Positions 37,410 to 47,948 are shown, counted from the stretch's first letter. The stretch is DNA of 64,000 nucleotides from Pseudomonas chlororaphis subsp. piscium (GCF_003850345.1 NZ_CP027707.1:2418001-2482000); one strand, 5' to 3'. Notes: generated by a model not told the origin, from the sequence alone. Program-made: numbers and translations.

Positions 37410-38441
37410 ATGAAACAGGATGTCATCGAACTGGACGGCGCCATCGGCGGCGGCCAGGTCCTGCGCAGTGCCCTGAGCCTGTCGATGCTCACCGGCAAGA
37501 CCCTGTGCATCCACAACATACGGGCCCGGCGCAGTCGCCCGGGGCTGCTGCGCCAGCACCTGACCGCGGTGCTGGCGGCGGCGCAGGTCTGCGCGGCCAG
37601 GGTCTTGGGCGCCGAGTTGGGTTCCCGAGCGCTGACCTTCGAGCCGGGGCCGATTCGCGGCGGCGACTACCGCTTCGCCATCGGCACCGCCGGCAGCTGC
37701 ACCCTGGTGTTGCAGACCCTGCTGCCGGCCCTGTTGCAGGCCCCGGAGCCCAGCCGCGTGAGCATCAGCGGCGGCACTCACAACCCGCTGGCGCCGCCGG
37801 TGGATTTCCTCCAGCAGGCCTGGCTGCCGCAACTGCGGCGGATGGGCGGGCAGGTGGAGTTGCAGTTGCTGCGCCATGGCTTTGTTCCCGCCGGCGGCGG
37901 CGAGCTGGAAGCTTTTATCCAGCCCTCGACCCTGCAACCTCTGCACCTGGAACAGCGCGGCGATTTGCTAGGGCGCCGGGCCTGGGCCCTGAGTGCCGGC
38001 CTGCCGGAGCATGTGGCGGAACGCGAATTGCGCCGGGTCGGCACTCGCCTGGAGCTGCCTCGGGAGCACCTGAGCCCGGTGCGGCTGGATGAGCAATGCG
38101 GCCCGGGCAACGTGCTGTTGCTGGAGTTCGTCTGCGAGCACCTGACCGAGCTGTTCAGCGGGTTTGGCCAGAGCAGCCTGCGGGCGGAAAGCGTGGCCGA
38201 CCGCGCCATCGACCAGGCCCGGGACTGGCTGGATTCCGGCGCCGCGGTGGCCGAGCACCTGGCCGATCAACTGCTGCTGCCCATGGCCCTGGCCAGTGGC
38301 GGGAGCTTCACCACCCCGCGCATGACCGAGCACCTGCAAAGCAATATCCGGGTGATCGAGGCGTTTTTGCCGGTGCGTATCGAGTGTTCGACGAGCGCTC
38401 ACGGGGGGCTGCGCGTCGAGGTTCTACCTCAGCGTCATTGA
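37410..38441 (+). CDS. rtcA: RNA 3'-terminal phosphate cyclase
   Basis: 343 residues. It converts RNA 3'-phosphate ends to 2',3'-cyclic phosphates with ATP, giving substrates for RtcB. The N-terminal LDGAIGGGQVLRSALSLSML is the family opener. RARRSRPGLLRQHL is a conserved basic motif. The adenylated histidine lies in AEHLADQLLLPMALA (His at about 290). GSFTTPRMTEHLQSNI closes the catalytic domain. It follows the nucleotidyltransferase gene by eight bases. With rtcB in the same operon the cell can take a damaged end and reseal it. Confidence 0.95.
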   Translation: MKQDVIELDGAIGGGQVLRSALSLSMLTGKTLCIHNIRARRSRPGLLRQHLTAVLAAAQVCAARVLGAELGSRALTFEPGPIRGGDYRFAIGTAGSCTLVLQTLLPALLQAPEPSRVSISGGTHNPLAPPVDFLQQAWLPQLRRMGGQVELQLLRHGFVPAGGGELEAFIQPSTLQPLHLEQRGDLLGRRAWALSAGLPEHVAERELRRVGTRLELPREHLSPVRLDEQCGPGNVLLLEFVCEHLTELFSGFGQSSLRAESVADRAIDQARDWLDSGAAVAEHLADQLLLPMALASGGSFTTPRMTEHLQSNIRVIEAFLPVRIECSTSAHGGLRVEVLPQRH

Positions 38442-38482
38442 ATGGAAGGTCTGCGCTGGCGGACCACTGAAGAGCGTATTGG

Positions 38483-39397
38483 ATGAATTTCACTGAAGTC
38501 TTTTTGCAGAAGAAACTGCGCCTTACCGAACAGCTGTTGCAGGGGTTCGATATCGCCAATGATCTGGTGGTTTACTGTCAGAAAACCACGATCAAGGACG
38601 GAGCGTCGCATATCCATTTCAATGCAATCAGCTATCACTCCTCATTGGTCCGCAAGTCGCTGGACAGCCATGAGCATCTTTCAATGTTCCCCGTGGTCTT
38701 CGACTACCTGGACCTGATGGTCGACCAGCAGTACGGGACGAGCGACAAGTTGTTCCATGAAAAACTGAATATTTTCCGCCGCAGGAACCGGCAGCCCGAT
38801 CCGTTGCTCAGGCATATCGAGATCATGGTTTTCGATTACGCGATCACCGTCCGCAACAAGCTTGTCCATCACAAGACCCGGTTCTCTGCGTGCGGCAAGT
38901 TCTTGCAGGTGAAGGCCGGGATGCGGCTGGAGATCGCGCGCTTCGGGCTGCTCAACCGCTTGATCCATTTCCTGGTGCGGCGCATGGCGGCTCCCAAACC
39001 GCTGAGCCTTTATCGGCGGGCGCTGCTGGTGAGTGCTTATCGTGCAGTGTTCGGGCATCTGGATCGCCGGCTTGATGGATGGGTCGCCAAGGGGCCACGC
39101 TTGCCTTCGATGAATATCACCTATTCTCGTTATCTGGTCGATATGGCCCAGGAGGCGGTGGCCGAGGACGTGGTGCTGTTCGATAAGCTGGCACGGTTTC
39201 CGGACCCTACCGGTTATCCCGATCGTCAAGCCTTCCTCAAGGCGCATCCGGATCCCGAGCGCAAGATCATGTATGGCAATTACACCTATCTTCTGAGCTA
39301 CCGTGGGACTGTCCTGCGAGTGCCGGCCGAGGCGATCCATCAGCATCCGACCTACCGCCTCGCGGACTTCCGGCATTGGAATGAACAACCTGTGTAG
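38483..39397 (+). CDS. Unknown protein with a HEPN-like R-x4-H motif, 3' of rtcA
   Basis: 304 residues, no signal peptide or membrane segment. I do not recognise a named family. Around residues 116-134 the sequence reads VFDYAITVRNKLVHHKTRF. Arg124-Asn-x3-His129 in a helical context is the shape of the catalytic R-x4-6-H of HEPN-fold ribonucleases. The rest has no clear motif; the C-terminal part (YTYLLSYRGTVLRVPAEAIH) looks like a small beta domain. Codon use is visibly less GC-rich than in the neighbouring rtcA. It begins 41 bases after the rtcA stop on the same strand and could be the last gene of the operon. The HEPN reading is inference. Confidence 0.6.
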   Translation: MNFTEVFLQKKLRLTEQLLQGFDIANDLVVYCQKTTIKDGASHIHFNAISYHSSLVRKSLDSHEHLSMFPVVFDYLDLMVDQQYGTSDKLFHEKLNIFRRRNRQPDPLLRHIEIMVFDYAITVRNKLVHHKTRFSACGKFLQVKAGMRLEIARFGLLNRLIHFLVRRMAAPKPLSLYRRALLVSAYRAVFGHLDRRLDGWVAKGPRLPSMNITYSRYLVDMAQEAVAEDVVLFDKLARFPDPTGYPDRQAFLKAHPDPERKIMYGNYTYLLSYRGTVLRVPAEAIHQHPTYRLADFRHWNEQPV

Positions 39398-39436
39398 CCC
39401 GTCGGCCGCAAGATCCAGTCAACCGAGGGAATGGTC

Positions 39437-40066
39437 ATGTATCAACTTTATGGGGCGCAAGGCTCTGGTTCTGCCATCGTCGAGATCGCCCTGGAGTGCT
39501 GCCAGGTGCCGTACCGCATCCTTGAGGCCACCCCCTGGGAGGACTGCCCGGGGCTCGTGGCCCTGGCGCGGCTCAATCCGCTGAAACAGATCCCGACCCT
39601 GCAACTGCCGGACGGCAGCATCCTCACCGAAAGCGCGGCGATCCTGATCGAGCTGGGCCTGCGTTATCCAGGCTCCGGGCTGCTGCCGGAGGATGAGGGC
39701 GCCCGGGCCCAGGCCATTCGCGGGTTGGTGTATATCGCCGCCAACTGCTACTCGGCGATTGGCGTGATCGATTACCCGGAGCGCTGGTTGCGGGGCGCCG
39801 ATGAGCCGTTGCAGGCGCGGGTGCGGGAAACAGCTCGGGAGCGCCTGCATCGCAGTTGGGAGATCTTCGCCGATCAGTTCGCGGCGCAGCTGTGTGCGAG
39901 CAGTACGACTCTGGCGGCCCTGGATTTTCACGCGGCGGTGGTGTCGCGTTGGGCGGGCAGTCGCGAGCATCTGCGCCGCGAACGCCCCGACTGCTGCGCG
40001 CTGCTGGAGCGCATCGACCGCCATCCGCAGGTGGCGCCGGTGCTGGCGCGGCACTGGCCGGACTGA
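39437..40066 (+). CDS. Glutathione S-transferase family protein
   Basis: 209 residues. The N-terminal thioredoxin-like domain opens YQLYGAQGSGSAIVEIALE, has the cis-proline region KQIPTLQLPDGSILTES (glutathione-binding ES) and leads to an all-helical C-terminal domain (about residues 85-209). The usual catalytic Ser/Cys position is occupied by SGSA, so a serine-type site is likely. The substrate is unknown. ATG 39437 is preferred to the ATG six bases earlier, because GAGGG (39425-39429) is seven bases away from it. Confidence 0.85.
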   Translation: MYQLYGAQGSGSAIVEIALECCQVPYRILEATPWEDCPGLVALARLNPLKQIPTLQLPDGSILTESAAILIELGLRYPGSGLLPEDEGARAQAIRGLVYIAANCYSAIGVIDYPERWLRGADEPLQARVRETARERLHRSWEIFADQFAAQLCASSTTLAALDFHAAVVSRWAGSREHLRRERPDCCALLERIDRHPQVAPVLARHWPD

Positions 40067-40167
40067 GTGTGGCAAGGTGCGATGCAGCGAAAGCCGTCGA
40101 TGGTTGAGCGCGAGGCTCTTATACTCGCCGGCTTTCTTTCATGCCTACTTCTCAAGAGGAACGCCCC

Positions 40168-40461
40168 TTGGCCAACGAATCGGATCAGGACTTCTACAAC
40201 CGCGCCGATGCCATCATCGAACTGGCAAACACCCATATCAGCGACAGCAGCCGCGGCAAGGCCAGTGCCTCGCTGATGTATGCCAACTCGCGGTTTGCCG
40301 CCTGGGTCAGCGCCTGCGGTTGCCGCAACGCCGAAGAACTGGCGGCGGCCAAGCAGCAGGCGGTGGATTATTTCGTCGAGGAATTCCGCCTGATGATGGA
40401 AGAGAACCTCACCGACTACATCGAGAATTTCAGCCTCTACATGACGCCTCAGGACAGCTGA
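40168..40461 (+). CDS. DUF3144 protein
   Basis: 97 residues from a TTG start, or 106 from an ATG at 40141. TTG 40168 is preferred because AGAGG precedes it by eight bases and family members begin close to this point (ANESDQDFYNRADAIIELAN). It is an all-helical small cytoplasmic protein. DUF3144 has no known function; KASASLMYANSRFAAWV is the conserved core. Monocistronic, followed by a REP pair. Confidence 0.8.
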   Translation: MANESDQDFYNRADAIIELANTHISDSSRGKASASLMYANSRFAAWVSACGCRNAEELAAAKQQAVDYFVEEFRLMMEENLTDYIENFSLYMTPQDS

Positions 40462-40466
40462 AAAAG

Positions 40467-40576
40467 CATCGCGGGCAAGCCTCGCTCCTACAGGTTCGCG
40501 TCGTTTCCGCCGTGGCGATCAACACGCGCTTCTGTAGGAGCGAGCGGGCGGCGATCCGACTTGCCCGCGATGACGT
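40467..40576. repeat. Inverted REP pair (GTAGGAGCGAG family)
   Basis: Left copy GCATCGCGGGCAAGCCTCGC plus TCCTACAG (40467-40494). Right copy in inverse orientation from CTGTAGGAGCGAG (40532) to CTTGCCCGCGATGACGTC (40576), interrupted by a short insert GGGCGGCGATCCGA. It lies between the DUF3144 gene and lysA, which converge. Confidence 0.85.
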
Positions 40577-40603
40577 CAGTGGCGTCGCCGCAAAAAAAGC
40601 GAC

Positions 40604-41842
40604 TTACAACCCCATCTCCAGTTCCAGCAGATCCGCCAGTGGCTGGCGCCGGCGGATCAGTTTCACCTGGCCGTCCTCGAACAGCACCTCCGGCAGCAGC
40701 GGCCGGCTGTTGTAGTTGGAGGACATGCTGGCGCCGTAGGCGCCGGTGTCGTGGATCACCAGCAGGTCGCCGACCCGGGCCTGGGGCAGTAGCTGCGGGG
40801 TCAGGCTTTCGTCGTCCTGGGTGAAGATATCGCCGGACTCGCACAGCGGGCCGCCGACCACAGTGGGCCGCGGTTCGCGCTGCACCGACTGGCCGTTGGC
40901 GTCGATCAGGCTCATGGCGTGATAGGCGCCGTACATGGCCGGGCGCATCAGGTCGTTGAAGCCGGTGTCGGCCAGCACGAAGTGATGATTGCCAGCATCT
41001 TTCACCACCCGCACTTCGCTGACCAGGCAGCCGGCCTCGGCCACCAGGAAACGCCCGGGTTCGATTTCCATGCGCACGCCGTGGCCGAGCCAGGCTTCGA
41101 TTTCCTCGCGGGCCTGGCGCCAGGCATTGGCATAGCGACGCACGTCCACCGGCTCGTCGCCCGCGCGGTACGGGGTGGACAGGCCGCCTCCGATGGAGAA
41201 GGCCTCGATGTCGTGGTCCAGGGACTTGACCGCCGCCACCATGGCCGCGCCGACCTGTTCCAGGTGCCCGTAGTCCACGCCGGAGCCGATGTGCATGTGC
41301 AGGCCCACCAGCTTCAGGCCGTACTGGCGGATCACCGCCAGGGCTTCGTCGACCTGCTCGTGCCAGATGCCGTGCTTGCTGTTTTCGCCGCCGGTGTTGG
41401 TCTTGCGGCTATGGCCGTGGCCAAAGCCCGGGTTGATCCGCAGCCACACGCGGTGGCCCGGGGATTTCTCGCCGAGCTGGCGCAGCATGTCGATGGAACC
41501 GGCGTTGACCTCGATGTTCAGCTCCACCACCCGTTGCAGGGTGGCGGTGTCGAACAGGTCGCAGGTGAAGACGATGCCGGCCGGATCGCCCTCCGGGCTG
41601 AACCCGGCCAGCAGCGCCCGTTCGATTTCCCCCAGGGACACCGCGTCCACCCGCACTCCGGCCTCGCGGATCAGGCGCAGCACCTGCAGGTTGGAGCAGG
41701 CTTTCTGCGCGTAACGCACCACGTCGAAGGCCTTCAGTTGCTGGATGCGCACCTTGATGGTCCGCGCGTCGTAGCACCACAACGGGGTGCCGTACTGGCG
41801 GGCGGCGGCGGTCAGTTGTTCGGGAGAAAAGGGAATGGCCAT
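40604..41842 (-). CDS. lysA: Diaminopimelate decarboxylase (LysR-controlled copy)
   Basis: 412 residues. It makes L-lysine from meso-diaminopimelate with PLP. PLP fold III features: the lysine in VRYAQKACSNLQVLRL (about Lys48), the HMHIGSG segment, the phosphate loop SIGGGLSTPYR, EPGRFLVAEAG and the intersubunit cysteine GPLCESGDIF. The start at 41842 (MAIPFSPEQL) begins the family's first strand. The gene is divergent from a LysR-type regulator, the classic lysR-lysA arrangement. Pseudomonas usually carries another lysA beside dapF, so this is probably a second copy. Confidence 0.92.
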   Translation of the reverse strand: MAIPFSPEQLTAAARQYGTPLWCYDARTIKVRIQQLKAFDVVRYAQKACSNLQVLRLIREAGVRVDAVSLGEIERALLAGFSPEGDPAGIVFTCDLFDTATLQRVVELNIEVNAGSIDMLRQLGEKSPGHRVWLRINPGFGHGHSRKTNTGGENSKHGIWHEQVDEALAVIRQYGLKLVGLHMHIGSGVDYGHLEQVGAAMVAAVKSLDHDIEAFSIGGGLSTPYRAGDEPVDVRRYANAWRQAREEIEAWLGHGVRMEIEPGRFLVAEAGCLVSEVRVVKDAGNHHFVLADTGFNDLMRPAMYGAYHAMSLIDANGQSVQREPRPTVVGGPLCESGDIFTQDDESLTPQLLPQARVGDLLVIHDTGAYGASMSSNYNSRPLLPEVLFEDGQVKLIRRRQPLADLLELEMGL

Positions 41843-41978
41843 GGCAATCGTCTGTGGCGAGGAAAGAGGCCTGCATGATGCCGAGGGCGGTGTATTCAAT
41901 AAAATATCTATTCTTTGTATCTCGATTCAGTTTTGATATGGGTTGTGTAAGTTAGAGTCGCAAACCAAGGAGCAAGCG

Positions 41979-42905
41979 GTGGACATTTCCCTGCGCCATA
42001 TCGAGGTGTTCCGCGCCATCATGCAGGCCGGCAGCGTCACCGGCGCGGCGCGCCTGCTGTTCACCTCGCAACCCACGGTCAGCCGCGAACTGGCGCGACT
42101 GGAGAGCCTGTCCGGGCTGAGCCTGTTCGACCGCGAGGGCGGCCGCCTGCTGCCGACCGCCCAGGCCATGCTGTTGCTGGAGGAGGTGGAGCGGGCCTAT
42201 GTCGGCCTGGAGCGGATCAACAGCGTGGCGCAGTCGATCCGCCGCTTCGAGCATGGCCAGTTGAGCCTGACCTGCCTGCCGCTGTTCTCCCAGACCCTGC
42301 TGCCGCGGGTGTGCAAGCACTTCCAGCAGCGCCACGCCGGCATCGGCCTGAGCATCACCGCCCAGGAATCGCCCTTGCTGGAAGAGTCCCTCAGTGCCCA
42401 GCGCCACGACCTGGGCCTGACCGAAAGCGAGCACCTGCCTCGCGGCACCCAGGGCGAACTGCTGTTCTGCGCCGATATGGTGTGCATCCTGCCGGAAGGG
42501 CATCCGTTGCTGGCCAAGCCGCTGCTGCACAGCGAAGACTTTCGCGGGGTGAATTTCATCAACCTGTCAGGCCTGGACATTTATCGTCAGACCCTCGACG
42601 AGCACTTTCGCCAGGCCGGCATCGACCGCCGGGTGGTGATCGAAACCACCAATGCCGCCTCGGTCTGTGCCATGGTGCGCCAGCAACTGGGGGTGGCGAT
42701 CATCAACCCGCTGAGCGCCATGGAGGAGGCGGGCAGGGGCCTGGCGATCCGGCCACTGCAGTTGTCGGTGCCGTATCGGGTGATGCTGATCCGCCCGGAT
42801 TTCCGGCCGTCGTCGATTTTCGTCGAGGCCTTCTGCGCTTCCTTGAAACAGGAGGCGTCGGCCCTGGCCGCGGCCCTCGAGCGTCGATTGCAACGGGAGC
42901 CATGA
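41979..42905 (+). CDS. lysR: LysR-type regulator, probable activator of lysA
   Basis: 308 residues with an N-terminal winged helix-turn-helix (IEVFRAIMQAGSVTGAARLL, SQPTVSRELARLE) and a C-terminal substrate-binding domain. In E. coli LysR activates the divergent lysA in response to diaminopimelate and lysine levels; the arrangement here is the same. The GTG start at 41979 follows AAGGAG at six bases. The 136-base intergenic gap is AT-rich, as expected for shared promoters. Confidence 0.88.
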   Translation: MDISLRHIEVFRAIMQAGSVTGAARLLFTSQPTVSRELARLESLSGLSLFDREGGRLLPTAQAMLLLEEVERAYVGLERINSVAQSIRRFEHGQLSLTCLPLFSQTLLPRVCKHFQQRHAGIGLSITAQESPLLEESLSAQRHDLGLTESEHLPRGTQGELLFCADMVCILPEGHPLLAKPLLHSEDFRGVNFINLSGLDIYRQTLDEHFRQAGIDRRVVIETTNAASVCAMVRQQLGVAIINPLSAMEEAGRGLAIRPLQLSVPYRVMLIRPDFRPSSIFVEAFCASLKQEASALAAALERRLQREP

Positions 42906-42968
42906 CGGGCAGTGCCGCTGTTGTCGGCCTAGGCTTGGAACAACCGGATTCTTGGTAAACCCTGGGGG

Positions 42969-44183
42969 ATGTCTGTCATGGCGGGACCTGTAACGAGCGA
43001 ATCCGGGAAACACCTGAGCCGCGGCATTCCGCGCACCGTCTGGGCGCTGGGACTGGTCAGCCTGTTCATGGACCTGTCGTCCGAGCTGGTACACAGCCTG
43101 TTGCCCCTGTACATGGTCGGTACCCTGGGGATCAGCATGCTGGTGGTCGGCATCATCGAGGGCGTGGCGGAAGCCACGGCGCTGATCGTGAAAGTCTTTT
43201 CCGGCGCCATCAGTGACTTTATCGGCCGGCGCAAGGAGCTCCTGCTGCTGGGTTACGGCCTGGCGGCGCTGACCAAGCCGCTGTTCCCCCTGGCGAGTTC
43301 GGCGGAACTGGTGTTCAGCGCGCGCCTGCTGGACCGCATCGGCAAGGGCATTCGCGGCGCACCCCGGGATGCCCTGGTGGCGGACGTGGCCCCGGCGGAA
43401 ATTCGTGGCGCCTGTTTTGGCCTGCGCCAGTCGCTGGACACCGTAGGGGCGTTCCTCGGGCCGATCCTGGCCATCGGCCTGATGCTGTGGCTGGCCAACG
43501 ATATCGCCCATGTCCTGTGGCTGGCGGTGATCCCCGCAGTGGTGGCCGTGGCGCTGCTGATCTTCGCCATCCGTGAACCCGAACATGCCCCCGGCACCCG
43601 GCACTTCCGGTCGCCATTGCGCCTGGCCTCGCTGCGGCGTTTTTCCCGGCATTACTGGTGGGTGGTGGCCATCGGCGCGGCCTTCACCCTGGCCCGTTTC
43701 AGCGAGGCATTCCTGGTGCTGCGGGCCCAGCAACTGGGCTTTTCCGCCGCCTGGGTGCCACTGGTGATGGTGGTCATGGCCGGGTTCTACATGGTCTCGG
43801 CCTATCCGGTCGGCAAATGGTCGGACCACATCAACCGCAGCGCCTTGCTCAGCGTCGGCCTGCTGTTGCTGATCCTCGCCGACCTGGTGCTGGCCTATGC
43901 CGAATCGGTGCCGATGGTGCTGCTCGGCGTCGCCCTGTGGGGCCTGCACATGGGTTTCAGCCAGGGCATCCTCGCCACCCTGGTGGCCGACACCACGCCC
44001 GCCGATCTCAAGGGCACCGCCTTTGGCGTGTTCAACCTGCTGAGCGGGATCGCCCTGTTGCTGGCCAGCGTGATCGCCGGCTGGCTGTGGCAGACCCACG
44101 GCGCGGCGCTGACGTTCTACGCCGGGGCGGGGTTTGCCGCTTTGTCGTTGCTGTTGCTGATGGGCAAGCCGAAATCGCAGTGA
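42969..44183 (+). CDS. Major facilitator superfamily transporter
   Basis: 404 residues with 12 predicted membrane helices. The loop 2-3 signature is GAISDFIGRRKELLLLGYGL, a good match to the MFS G-x3-D-R-x-GRR motif. The second half-repeat of the motif is weaker (GKWSDHINRSALLSVGLLLL). LDRIGKGIRGAPRDALVADV is characteristic of a drug/metabolite-export subgroup. ATG 42969 is directly preceded by GGGGG; a second ATG at 42978 would be better spaced. The substrate is unknown. It follows lysR by 63 bases on the same strand, which does not by itself imply a link. Confidence 0.85.
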   Translation: MSVMAGPVTSESGKHLSRGIPRTVWALGLVSLFMDLSSELVHSLLPLYMVGTLGISMLVVGIIEGVAEATALIVKVFSGAISDFIGRRKELLLLGYGLAALTKPLFPLASSAELVFSARLLDRIGKGIRGAPRDALVADVAPAEIRGACFGLRQSLDTVGAFLGPILAIGLMLWLANDIAHVLWLAVIPAVVAVALLIFAIREPEHAPGTRHFRSPLRLASLRRFSRHYWWVVAIGAAFTLARFSEAFLVLRAQQLGFSAAWVPLVMVVMAGFYMVSAYPVGKWSDHINRSALLSVGLLLLILADLVLAYAESVPMVLLGVALWGLHMGFSQGILATLVADTTPADLKGTAFGVFNLLSGIALLLASVIAGWLWQTHGAALTFYAGAGFAALSLLLLMGKPKSQ

Positions 44184-44203
44184 CCGCCTCTCGGGGCAAG
44201 GCG

Positions 44204-44794
44204 CTAGCTGCTCCCGCCGGGCTGGTCGGCCGACAGGCTCCAGACAATCGAGGTCAGGATGCCCAGGTCGAGCAGCAGGGCTTGTGAGCGCAGGGCCTTG
44301 CGCAAGGGACTGTAGTCGGCCTTGGTCGCCTTGAAGCTGGACTTTTCCAGCACATGGATATGCTTGGTCACCGCAGTGACGGCCAGGTTGGCCAGCTGCT
44401 TCTCGGTGTCGGGTTCAGCGATACCCAGCTCCTTCAAGCGGTCCTGGAAGGCGGCGATGGCTTCTTTTTCACTGTCATCCCGGGGCTGGTAGAGGATCTT
44501 CCGCTCGGGGGCGCTTGCAGTGACTTTCTTGAACAGCACGGCTGACTCGTTGAAGTGTTGCAGGGCCGCTGCCTTGGCCTCGGTGGCATGCAGGGGTTCC
44601 TTCAGTTCGAGGTACATCAGCATTTCGTGGAATTTCTGAAAGCCCCGGTGCAGCTCGGCGCCGGCGTTGGCCGAGAGTTTCTCGAGCCCTTTTCTGTCCG
44701 CGTCGAAGGAGGGGCCGGCACTGGCCTGGAGGCCGGCCAGCCCCGTCAGCAATATGCAAAAGCCGGTGTAGAGCAGGCATCTGATCAGGCGCAT
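44204..44794 (-). CDS. Exported helical protein of unknown function
   Basis: 196 residues. A signal peptide (MRLIRCLLYTGFCILLTGLA, cleavage after QASA near residue 26) is followed by a mostly helical domain rich in Lys, Glu and Leu with no cysteine. Recognisable stretches are LEKLSANAGAELHRGFQKFH and TAVTKHIHVLEKSSFKATKA. I do not recognise a domain family. ATG 44794 follows GAGGAG on the minus strand. Monocistronic, convergent with the MFS gene. Confidence 0.65.
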   Translation of the reverse strand: MRLIRCLLYTGFCILLTGLAGLQASAGPSFDADRKGLEKLSANAGAELHRGFQKFHEMLMYLELKEPLHATEAKAAALQHFNESAVLFKKVTASAPERKILYQPRDDSEKEAIAAFQDRLKELGIAEPDTEKQLANLAVTAVTKHIHVLEKSSFKATKADYSPLRKALRSQALLLDLGILTSIVWSLSADQPGGSS

Positions 44795-45051
44795 GTTCCG
44801 CTCCTCGTTATCGGGTCGATGCAGGAGGCAAAGGACTGGGTGGCAGGCCGCGCTCTGCCCATGCGGGCTTGAGCGCTGTGATCCGGCTTCGACAGATAAC
44901 GCACCGCGCACCGACCGGGACTGTTTCAGCCGTGAGTCAGTGGGCAGGAAGGAGTGGAAAACGGGTCTCGCCAGCCGTATGAGTTGAATGTAGCTGACGG
45001 ATGGGCGGCTGCCAGAGGCCTCTGTTCAGCGTCTGCCGGGCCGCAAAATAA

Positions 45052-45079
45052 ACCCGGCGCACCATGAGGTGCGCCGGGT
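45052..45079 (-). terminator. Terminator of the acetoacetate operon
   Basis: A 12-bp perfect stem (ACCCGGCGCACC / GGTGCGCCGGGT) with tetraloop ATGA. AAAATAAA on its left gives a U-rich tail on the minus strand, about 60 bases past the thiolase stop. Confidence 0.88.
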
Positions 45080-45139
45080 GTGTTGCCGGCTGGCCGCCGG
45101 ATGTCGTGGGTCCGAGGGCCGGCCGTGGTGCGCGGTAAG

Positions 45140-46318
<1,179 letters not shown>

Positions 46319-46332
46319 GGTCTGGTTGCTCC

Positions 46333-46992
46333 TCAGGCGAACTGCATTTCAGGCACGTGGGCCGGCACGATCAGCTTGCCGGCGGTCTTGCTGACGATTT
46401 CCTCGACGCTCACGCCCGGGGCGCGCTCCTTGAGGATGAACGCGCCGTTCTCGATCTCCAGGTAAGCCAGGTCGGTCAGCACGCGCTTGATGCAGTTGGC
46501 GCCGGTCAGCGGCAGGCTGCAGCGCGACAGCAGTTTCGACTCGCCGTCTTTCGAGGCGTGGGTCATGGTGACGATGATGTTGTCCGCGCCGGCCACCAGG
46601 TCCATGGCGCCGCCCATGCCCTTGACCAGCTTGCCGGGGATCATCCAGGAGGCGATGTTGCCCTGCACGTCGACCTCGAAGGCGCCGAGCACGGTGAGGT
46701 CGATATGGCCGCCACGGATCATCGCGAAGGATTCGGCGGAAGAGAAAATCGACGCGCCGATGCGCGCGGTGACGGTCTGCTTGCCGGCGTTGATCATGTC
46801 CGCATCGACTTCGTCGTCGGTGGGGAAGGCGCCCATGCCGAGCAGGCCGTTTTCCGATTGCAGCATCACTTCCATGCCGGCGGGGATGTAGTTGGCCACC
46901 AGGGTCGGGATGCCGATGCCGAGGTTCACGTAGAAGCCGTCCTGCAGTTCGCGGGCGACGCGTTGAGCCATTTGTTCGCGGGTAAGAGCCAT
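46333..46992 (-). CDS. scoB: 3-oxoacid CoA-transferase, subunit B
   Basis: 219 residues. The catalytic glutamate of class I CoA-transferases is in [11 protein letters not shown] (Glu about 45). [18 protein letters not shown] opens the family fold, and [15 protein letters not shown] is a further marker. With subunit A it moves CoA from succinyl-CoA or acetyl-CoA to acetoacetate. It lies between subunit A and thiolase. Confidence 0.93.
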   Translation of the reverse strand: MALTREQMAQRVARELQDGFYVNLGIGIPTLVANYIPAGMEVMLQSENGLLGMGAFPTDDEVDADMINAGKQTVTARIGASIFSSAESFAMIRGGHIDLTVLGAFEVDVQGNIASWMIPGKLVKGMGGAMDLVAGADNIIVTMTHASKDGESKLLSRCSLPLTGANCIKRVLTDLAYLEIENGAFILKERAPGVSVEEIVSKTAGKLIVPAHVPEMQFA

Positions 46993-47024
46993 TTTTTATT
47001 CTCCGTCAGTCGTTGGGCGGGCGA

Positions 47025-47723
47025 TTACTTGCGCACGGTGCGCTGTTCGATGCGTTTTTCGAACGTGCCGCAAATGATCCGGTCGACGTAGATGCCGGGG
47101 GTGTGGATCTGCGTCGGGTCCAACTCGCCCGGTTCGACGATCTCTTCGACCTCGACCACGGTGATCTTGCCGGCGGTGGCCGCCAGCGGGTTGAAGTTCT
47201 GGGCGGTGTGGCGGTAGACCACGTTGCCGAAGTGGTCGGCCTTCCAGCCTTTGACGATGGCGAAGTCGCCGGTGATGGACTCTTCCATCAGGTAGGCACG
47301 GCCGTTGAATTCACGGGTTTCCTTGCCGTCGGCGACCGGGGTGCCGACGCCGGTGGCGGTGAAGAAGGCCGGGATACCGGCGCCGCCGGCGCGCATTTTC
47401 TCGGCCAGGGTGCCTTGGGGGGTCAGTACCACTTCGATTTCGCCGCTCAGCAGTTGCTTCTCGAACAGGGCGTTTTCACCGACGTAGGAGGCCACCACCT
47501 TGCTGATCTGCCGGTCCTCCAGCAGCACGCCGAGGCCGAAGCCGTCGACGCCGCAGTTGTTGGAGACCACGGTCAGGTCGCGGGTGCCGCGACGCTTGAT
47601 CTCGGCGATCAGGTTTTCCGGAATGCCGCACAGGCCGAAGCCGCCGGAGATCACGGTCATGCCGTCCTTGAGACCTTCGAGGGCTTCCTCGTAGGACGCC
47701 ACGCGCTTGTCGAAACCTGCCAT
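47025..47723 (-). CDS. scoA: 3-oxoacid CoA-transferase, subunit A
   Basis: 232 residues. The class I signature is [17 protein letters not shown] (about residues 27-43), and [18 protein letters not shown] and [20 protein letters not shown] are conserved family blocks. The start at 47723 (MAGFDKRV) has AAGAGG eight bases ahead. First gene of the operon scoA-scoB-atoB, which lets the cell use acetoacetate (or hydroxybutyrate after oxidation). It is divergent from a LysR-type gene that probably controls it. Confidence 0.93.
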   Translation of the reverse strand: MAGFDKRVASYEEALEGLKDGMTVISGGFGLCGIPENLIAEIKRRGTRDLTVVSNNCGVDGFGLGVLLEDRQISKVVASYVGENALFEKQLLSGEIEVVLTPQGTLAEKMRAGGAGIPAFFTATGVGTPVADGKETREFNGRAYLMEESITGDFAIVKGWKADHFGNVVYRHTAQNFNPLAATAGKITVVEVEEIVEPGELDPTQIHTPGIYVDRIICGTFEKRIEQRTVRK

Positions 47724-47865
47724 CTGCACATCCTCTTGTTATTGGTATTTGCGTTGCCAGCCGGCTGGCTGACCGTATGAATAGAGTGGACAGCAGTGTT
47801 GCGCCGAGGAATTCATTTGTTAAGTTTATTTTTAAGGTTGATTGATTTATAAAACAGAACAATTG

Positions 47866-47913
47866 GCCGCAAGCCGCAAGCCGCAAGCCGCAAGCCGCAA
47901 GCCGCAAGCCGCA
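47866..47913. repeat. Tandem heptamer repeat GCCGCAA
   Basis: Six exact copies of GCCGCAA and a seventh ending in T, next to the LysR gene's ribosome-binding site and about 140 bases upstream of scoA. A heptamer in the intergenic regulatory region can slip during replication and change promoter spacing. Confidence 0.9.
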
Positions 47914-47948
47914 TCTAGCTTGCAGCTGCCTCTTTCTTGGAGCTCCGA

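Noticed and set aside
47866..47913. CRISPR or coding repeat at the GCCGCAA heptamers
   Set aside because: Units are 7 bp, contiguous and lie between divergent genes; no spacer and no gene frame that uses them.
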